Shown: piece after piece, positions 24,037 to 28,197 of the stretch
Numbering within the stretch: position 1 is the stretch's first letter
Layout of the letters: each line of letters starts with the position of its first letter
Assembly (NCBI GenBank): GCA_033720695.1
Contig: JAWWCA010000014.1
Location: forward strand, 1 to 28,197
Length of the DNA: 28,197 nt
Source of the DNA: DATGQT01 sp033720695
Lineage (GTDB): Bacteria > Bacteroidota > Rhodothermia > Rhodothermales > Rubricoccaceae
Reading direction: 5' to 3'
Position numbers and translations under genes: made by a program
The notes under the pieces: generated by a model
What the model was told of the DNA's origin: nothing
Database searches by the model: none
What the model saw: only the letters and a program-made list of their open reading frames with translations

Positions 24037-26604
24037 ATGCGCTGCCTCCCGCTCCTCACCGGCATCCTGCTCCTCGCCGCCCAACCAGCCGCGGGCCAGG
24101 ATGCCGTCCCGGCCCCCGTCACCGTGACCGAGGGGGGCGTTCGGGCCGAGGTCTACGCCGACCTCACAGCCGAGGAGGAAGCCCACCTCCGCCGCCGCCT
24201 CGGGATCGGGGCGACGCCGCACGGCCCGGCGCTCACGCTCGACGTGGGCCTCGGGCCCGAGGCCGACAACCTCCAGGCCCTCACGTTCACGCCCTCGGGC
24301 GACCGCATCCTGACGGCGAACGCGCGGAGCGACAACCTCGCCGTCCTCGACGCCGCCACGGGCGCCACGCTCGCCGTCGTCCCCGTCGGCGAGAACCCCG
24401 TGGCCGTGGCGGCCACCGACGACGTGGCCGTCGTCGCCTGTGCCGACGACGACACGGTCACGCTCGTGGACCTCGAGAGCTACGCCGTCCGCGCCGTCGT
24501 GGCCGGTGTCCCGAACCCGGGCGGCGTCCGGATCCTGCCGGGCGGGACGCGCGCCCTCGTGGGCTCCATCCTGGGCGGCGGCGCCCGCGTCCTCGACCTC
24601 GCCACCGGCGCCGTCCTCGTGACGATCCCGGGGTACCCGTTCGACAGCCTCGAGCTCACGATCACGTTCCCCTCGCTCCGCCAGTACCGCAACTACCAGC
24701 CGCTCGTGGCCTCTGTCACGGGCGACACCCTCTTCGCCGTCACGCTCCAGCCGAGCCCGGCCATCGTCTACTACAGCAGCCGGACCGGCGCCCTCCTGCG
24801 GACGGTGCCGGTGGACGTGCCGCCCCGCTCGTTCGCGCGCTCGGCCGACGGCCGGACCCTCGTCGTGGGCAACTTCTACCTCGCCCGCGCCTTCCAGGCC
24901 GTGGACGTCGCGACGGGCGCCGTCGCGGACCCCGTCCCGCTCCCCCTCGACCTCGTCGGGCTCGTCTCGTCGTTCGCCCTGAGCGCCGACGGGTCCGCCG
25001 CCTTCGTGGGCCTCCGGCGGCCCGACCAGTCCGCCTTTGCCGCCGCCGAGGTCCCCCTCAACGGGTCGCCGCCGACGCTCCTGGAGACGCGCTCGTTCGA
25101 GTTCGGCACGGCCGCCTCGCCCGACGGGCGCCACGCGCTCGGCGTCGGCGTGGACGGGGCGGGGGTCTACAGCTTCGAGACGGGAGCGCTGACGGTGTTG
25201 ACGCCCGGGCGGTGGTACGTCGCGGGCGGCGCCTCGGCCGCCGAGGCGCGGTGGGCCGGGGTTCCCATCAACCACCCCGGCGAGGTGGTCTCGGCCTTCC
25301 GCGCCGACCCGTCCCTCCACGACGGCGACTTCCTCCCGGGCGGCCCCGACGAGGGCGACGCGCCCGACGCCCTCGGCCTCTCCGCCGACGGGGCGACGGC
25401 CCTCGTCGCCAACATCTACACCTCGGCCCTCTCCCACCTCGACCTCGCCACGCGCACCGTCACGGCCCTGACGCCGGTGTCAAACCTCAACCCCGGCGAG
25501 GTCAGCGTGCTCGGGGACGGCCTCGCCCTCGTCACCGGCTCCGACTCGACCGGGCTCGTCCGCGCGACCGCCCTCGTCGCGCTCGGGTCGGGCGCGGAGG
25601 TGGGCCGCCTCCCCGAGCTGGGCTTCCGGAGGTTCGCGCGCGGGGTGGCGCCCGTGGTGTTCGGGTGGTCCGACGACGACGCCCTCGTCCAGCTCGCCGC
25701 GAGGCCCGAGGTGCTCGACCTCGTCGCGGCGAGCCCCGACTCGCTCGTCGCCGCCCTCGCGGCCTCCGACGACGGGCGGCTCCTCGCCGTCGCCGACCGG
25801 GCCGACGGGGTGCGGCTCCTCGACGGCGCCTCGGGGGCTCTCCTGGACCGGGTCGAGGTCCCCGACGCCGCCCTCGTCGCCGTGGCTCCGGGCGGCGGCC
25901 GGGCCTACGCGATGGGCGCGGGCGACCTCTCGATCCGCCGCTACCGGGTCGACGGCGCGACGGTCACGGAGGAGGCCCCCATCCCGTGCGGGTGCGGGAC
26001 CCCCGTGGCCCTCGCCGCCACCGACGCCCTCGTCGCCGCGCTCTCGCCCCCCCTCGTCTACCGCTTCGACGCGGCGACGGGCGCCCCCGAGCCTACGGTC
26101 ACGGTCCCCTACGGCGCCGCCGTCCGCCTCGCCCTCACCGCCAGCGGCGAGCCCGTCGTCCTGACCGAGGACCCCGACGCCGTCCACCTCCCCGGCCGCT
26201 CCTACGACCTCCCCGGGCGGCCGTCCGACTTCGCCTTCTCGGCCGCGGCCGGCCTCGCGCTCTCCATCGACAAGACCACCGACACCGTCACGCTCGGCGA
26301 GGCGACGCCCGTCGGCGTGGAGGACGGGCCGGAGGCCGGATCGCTGGCCCTGCGCATCGCGCCGAACCCGGCCCGCGGCGCCGTCCGCCTCGACTACACC
26401 TGGGCCGGGCCGCCCTCTCGCGCTCGGCTGGCGGTCTACGACGCCCTCGGCCGCCTCGTCCATCGGACCGCGACGCCGCCGCAGGGCCCCGGCCGCCACA
26501 CCCTCCGCTGGACCCCCGGCGACCGCGCGCCGAGTGGGGTCTACCTCGTCCGCCTCACCGTCGGCGACCAGACCGCCCAGACCCGGGTGACGCTTTTCCG
26601 GTAG
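24037..26604 (+). CDS. Secreted beta-propeller (YVTN/WD40-like) protein with C-terminal sorting domain
   Basis: An 855-residue exported protein. A signal peptide (1-20, ending AAGQ) and a short helical lead are followed by a long series of propeller-blade-like repeats. Blade strands of the YVTN kind are plain near residues 80-210 (LTFTPSGDRILTANARSDN, LAVLDAATGATLAVVPVG, VTLVDLESYAVRAVVAG) and recur up to about 750. The last 85 residues form a Bacteroidota sorting domain (RIAPNPARGAVRLDY, VYDALGRLVHR, GVYLVRLTVGDQTAQTRVTLF), indicating type IX secretion or surface attachment. There is no catalytic motif, and an IPCGCGTP segment holds the only cysteines of the mature chain that I noticed. It is a single gene, divergent from surE and convergent with panB. 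Ligand and role are unknown. Confidence 0.9.
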   Translation: MRCLPLLTGILLLAAQPAAGQDAVPAPVTVTEGGVRAEVYADLTAEEEAHLRRRLGIGATPHGPALTLDVGLGPEADNLQALTFTPSGDRILTANARSDNLAVLDAATGATLAVVPVGENPVAVAATDDVAVVACADDDTVTLVDLESYAVRAVVAGVPNPGGVRILPGGTRALVGSILGGGARVLDLATGAVLVTIPGYPFDSLELTITFPSLRQYRNYQPLVASVTGDTLFAVTLQPSPAIVYYSSRTGALLRTVPVDVPPRSFARSADGRTLVVGNFYLARAFQAVDVATGAVADPVPLPLDLVGLVSSFALSADGSAAFVGLRRPDQSAFAAAEVPLNGSPPTLLETRSFEFGTAASPDGRHALGVGVDGAGVYSFETGALTVLTPGRWYVAGGASAAEARWAGVPINHPGEVVSAFRADPSLHDGDFLPGGPDEGDAPDALGLSADGATALVANIYTSALSHLDLATRTVTALTPVSNLNPGEVSVLGDGLALVTGSDSTGLVRATALVALGSGAEVGRLPELGFRRFARGVAPVVFGWSDDDALVQLAARPEVLDLVAASPDSLVAALAASDDGRLLAVADRADGVRLLDGASGALLDRVEVPDAALVAVAPGGGRAYAMGAGDLSIRRYRVDGATVTEEAPIPCGCGTPVALAATDALVAALSPPLVYRFDAATGAPEPTVTVPYGAAVRLALTASGEPVVLTEDPDAVHLPGRSYDLPGRPSDFAFSAAAGLALSIDKTTDTVTLGEATPVGVEDGPEAGSLALRIAPNPARGAVRLDYTWAGPPSRARLAVYDALGRLVHRTATPPQGPGRHTLRWTPGDRAPSGVYLVRLTVGDQTAQTRVTLFR

Positions 26605-26623
26605 AGACCGGACGCACGAGGAC

Positions 26624-26661
26624 GGGACACGGGCCGCGGGACCCGAGAGGCCCCGTGCCCC
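26624..26661. terminator. Hairpin between the propeller gene and panB
   Basis: GGGACACGGGCC at 26624-26635 pairs with GGCCCCGTGCCCC at 26649-26661, with small bulges, in the gap between two convergent genes. CGCGT...ACGCG nearby (within 26663-26681) forms a second small stem. The position suits a bidirectional terminator, but no U-tract is present. Confidence 0.33.
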
Positions 26662-26687
26662 CGCGCGTCACGGTTCACGCGTCCCCC

Positions 26688-27530
26688 TCAGTAGCTCTCC
26701 GCCTCGTTCGGGAAGTCGCCCAGGCGGACGTCCTCGACGTAGCGCCGGACGGCCTCCGTGATGGTGTCGGCGAGATCGGCGTAGCGGCGGACGAACCGGG
26801 GGTTGAACTCCTTGGTGAGCCCGAGGAAGTCGTGCGTGACGAGGACCTGCCCGCTCGTGGCCGGCCCGGCGCCGATGCCGATCGTGGGGATCGAGACGCT
26901 CTGCGTCGCCTCGTCGGCGAGGGCGGCGGGGATCTTTTCGAGGACGACGGCGAAGCAGCCGGCCGCCTCGACGGCGCGGATGTCCTGGCGGAGGGCGTCG
27001 GCCTCCTCCTCCTCGCGGGCGCGCACCTTGTAGGTCCCGAACTTGTAGATGCTCTGGGGCGTGAGGCCGAGGTGCCCCATCACGGGGATGCCCGCGTCCA
27101 CGATCCGGCGGATGGAGTCGAGCGAGGCGGCGCCCCCTTCGAGCTTGACGGCGTGGGCGCCCGTCTCCTTCATCACGCGGATGGCCGAGCGGAGCGCCTC
27201 GCGCGAGGACCCCTGGTAGGTCCCGAACGGGAGGTCCACCACGACGAGGGCGCGGCTCACGCCCCGCACCACGCACTGCGCGTGGTACACCATGTGGTCG
27301 AGCGTGATGGGGAGCGTGGTCTCGTGGCCCGCCATCACGTTCGAGGCCGAGTCGCCGACGAGGAGGACGTCGATGCCGGCCTCGTCGAGGATGCGGGCGC
27401 TCGTGTAGTCGTACGCCGTGAGCATGGCGATGGGGACGCCCTCGGCGCGCATCTCCTGGAGCGTCTGGGTGGTGACGCGCTTGGCGGCGGCGACGGAGGG
27501 CGCCTGCGCGGCGACGGTCTGCGTGCTCAT
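26688..27530 (-). CDS. panB: 3-methyl-2-oxobutanoate hydroxymethyltransferase
   Basis: A 280-residue cytoplasmic TIM-barrel enzyme, the first committed step of pantothenate and coenzyme A synthesis, which transfers a hydroxymethyl group from methylene-tetrahydrofolate to 2-oxoisovalerate. Family motifs in order are MLTAYDYTSARILDEAG, LLVGDSASNVMAGHETTLP, VDLPFGTYQGS, AVKLEGG, HLGLTPQSIYKFGTYKVRA, VLEKIP, IPTIGIGAGP and VTHDFLGL, with the metal-ligand Asp and Glu and the catalytic Glu region present. ATG at 27530 gives the usual start (about 18 residues before TTQTLQEM). A TATCCTAG box lies 27 bases upstream. No other pan gene is in the window. Confidence 0.97.
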   Translation of the reverse strand: MSTQTVAAQAPSVAAAKRVTTQTLQEMRAEGVPIAMLTAYDYTSARILDEAGIDVLLVGDSASNVMAGHETTLPITLDHMVYHAQCVVRGVSRALVVVDLPFGTYQGSSREALRSAIRVMKETGAHAVKLEGGAASLDSIRRIVDAGIPVMGHLGLTPQSIYKFGTYKVRAREEEEADALRQDIRAVEAAGCFAVVLEKIPAALADEATQSVSIPTIGIGAGPATSGQVLVTHDFLGLTKEFNPRFVRRYADLADTITEAVRRYVEDVRLGDFPNEAESY

Positions 27531-27557
27531 GACGGGACGGGGGCGAGAGGGGGAGGC

Positions 27558-27565
27558 CTAGGATA
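27558..27565 (-). promoter_or_regulatory. Possible -7 element of panB
   Basis: On the minus strand this reads TATCCTAG, 27 bases before the ATG. It keeps TAnnnT and the final G of the Bacteroidota box but lacks two T's, so this is a weak candidate. Confidence 0.25.
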
Positions 27566-27620
27566 CGACGGGCGAGCGCCGACGGGTGCGGGCGCCGCCG
27601 CGCTCCCGGTCCGACCGGCG

Positions 27621-27651
27621 TTGACCTCCCGAGGGGGATCCCCTATCCTCC
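27621..27651 (+). promoter_or_regulatory. Possible promoter of the right-edge gene
   Basis: TTG at 27621-27623, a 20-base spacer and TATCCTCC at 27644-27651 lie 39 bases before the ATG of the 41-codon ORF. The spacing suits a Bacteroidota promoter but the -7 box is a poor match. Confidence 0.25.
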
Positions 27652-27690
27652 AGGCTCCCGGCGCGCTCCCCCGCCCTGCCAATAGACCCG

Positions 27691-27816
27691 ATGCGACCTC
27701 TCGCGACCCTCCTCGTCGGCACGCTCGCCTCGACCTACGGCGTCCGCGTGGCGGCGCGGGCGGGCGGGGCGCCGGCCACGGTGGCCGTCCGCCGCCTCAC
27801 GCTGGCCCGGGTATGA
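27691..27816 (+). CDS. Possible 41-residue leader ORF
   Basis: ATG at 27691 to TGA at 27816, whose last bases overlap the next start as ATGA. The product begins MRPLATLLVGTLAS and has a mildly hydrophobic, basic character. It could be a small leader peptide, a coupled small gene, or the remnant of an alternative signal peptide. There is no family resemblance and it is too short to judge. Confidence 0.3.
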   Translation: MRPLATLLVGTLASTYGVRVAARAGGAPATVAVRRLTLARV

Positions 27817-28197
27817 GCCCCCCTGAGATGACGACGCCCCGCTCCACCGCGCGCTCCACCGCGCACCCCGCCGCGCTCGCCCTGGCCTGGGGGCTCGGCC
27901 TGCGCCTCGGTCTCCGGCTCTGCTTCCGGCTCTGCTTCCGGCTCTGCCTCCTCGCCGGGGCGGGCGCGGCCCTCCACACGGCGCCCGTCGCCCACGCGCA
28001 GGACCTCCCCGCGCCGGGGGAGGGGTTCGCCTGGGAGCGCGTCGGCGACCGCCACATCCAGCCCTACGGCCTCGCCTTCGGGCCCGACGCCACCCTCTGG
28101 GCCACCGGCAACCGCGGCCCCTACCGCCTCGACACCTCCGCCGGCTTCCCCGGCACCTGGGTCCACGTCCACGACAGCGGGATCATCTCGGGCCCGA
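27813..28197 (+). CDS. Secreted propeller-like protein, partial, with repeat-expanded leader
   Basis: The frame is open from ATG at 27813 to the right edge, 128 codons so far. ATG at 27828 is an alternative start. The N-terminus reads as a long signal peptide ending APVAHAQD, then a mature part with a blade-like segment (IQPYGLAFGPDATLWATGN, then a YRLDTSAGFPGTW stretch) of the kind seen in two-component-regulator or NHL propellers. The leader is odd. Residues 10-17 are RSTA twice, and the hydrophobic core holds RLCF-RLCF-RLCL at residues 35-46, both encoded by 12-bp tandem repeats. Arginines within a signal-peptide core are unusual. The minus strand over this stretch gives an EAEP-type repeat frame, judged a shadow. 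The C-terminus and true family lie outside the window. Confidence 0.7.
   Translation, partial: MSPPEMTTPRSTARSTAHPAALALAWGLGLRLGLRLCFRLCFRLCLLAGAGAALHTAPVAHAQDLPAPGEGFAWERVGDRHIQPYGLAFGPDATLWATGNRGPYRLDTSAGFPGTWVHVHDSGIISGP
27841..27864 (+). repeat. 12-bp tandem repeat, two perfect copies
   Basis: GCTCCACCGCGC occurs twice in direct succession, in frame, encoding RSTARSTA near the N-terminus of the right-edge protein. Confidence 0.85.
27915..27950 (+). repeat. 12-bp tandem repeat, three copies
   Basis: CGGCTCTGCTTC is repeated at 27915, 27927 and 27939, the last with one change, encoding RLCF-RLCF-RLCL in the predicted signal-peptide core. Weaker copies seem to extend back to about 27891 (GLGLRLGL). 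Confidence 0.9.

Noticed and set aside
27735..28172. A minus-strand frame with EAEP-type repeats at the right edge
   Set aside because: The repeats are the reverse complement of the plus-strand leader repeats. The plus strand has a signal peptide and blade motifs, so it is the coding strand.

Overview
This is a chromosomal window of very high G+C content from a Gram-negative bacterium. It most resembles the Rhodothermota/Bacteroidota lineage, close to Rubricoccus or Rubrivirga. The evidence is threefold. Secreted proteins end in Bacteroidota-style C-terminal sorting (FlgD-like/Por) domains. Several starts are preceded by TAnnTTnG-like -7 elements, the Bacteroidota promoter signature. LepB, LspA, TraR/DksA and type-2 IleS all have the Bacteroidota forms of their families. 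The genus is inferred from sequence style, not from a search. No mobile element, tRNA, rRNA or CRISPR array was seen.

Layout. Bases 1-11768 are all on the minus strand. In transcription order they hold ileS, a TraR/DksA protein, lspA, lepA, an unknown exported protein whose start overlaps the lepA stop, two adjacent signal peptidase I genes, an aspartate-type aminotransferase, and a site-2 protease (M50) cut by the left edge. Bases 12078-13595 (+) hold an exported alpha/beta hydrolase with a C-terminal sorting domain. Bases 13651-16709 (-) hold yggS, a divIVA-like gene and a purine nucleoside phosphorylase. Bases 16871-18817 (+) hold a doubtful small ORF, a DinB-family protein and an acid-phosphatase-like lipoprotein. 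Bases 18837-21042 (-) hold tpiA followed by a GWxTD lipoprotein. Bases 21184-21600 (+) encode a small lipoprotein. Bases 21597-23920 (-) hold surE, a CsgG-like protein and a Bcp peroxiredoxin. Bases 24037-26604 (+) encode a large beta-propeller protein with a sorting domain. panB is on the minus strand at 26688-27530. The right edge (+) cuts a secreted propeller-like gene whose leader contains tandem 12-bp repeats.

How the parts fit. The left half is largely an export and membrane-processing cluster: LspA, two LepB, an M50 protease, LepA/EF4 and a coupled exported unknown. It stands beside the order yggS-divIVA-punA-ileS-traR-lspA. This order closely resembles the ylmE...divIVA-ileS-ylyA-lspA cluster of Firmicutes, here in a Gram-negative genome and with a purine phosphorylase and an oppositely oriented secreted hydrolase inserted. 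I consider that the most notable feature of the window. The right half is a looser mix of housekeeping genes (tpiA, bcp, surE, panB) and exported or lipid-anchored proteins of uncertain role.
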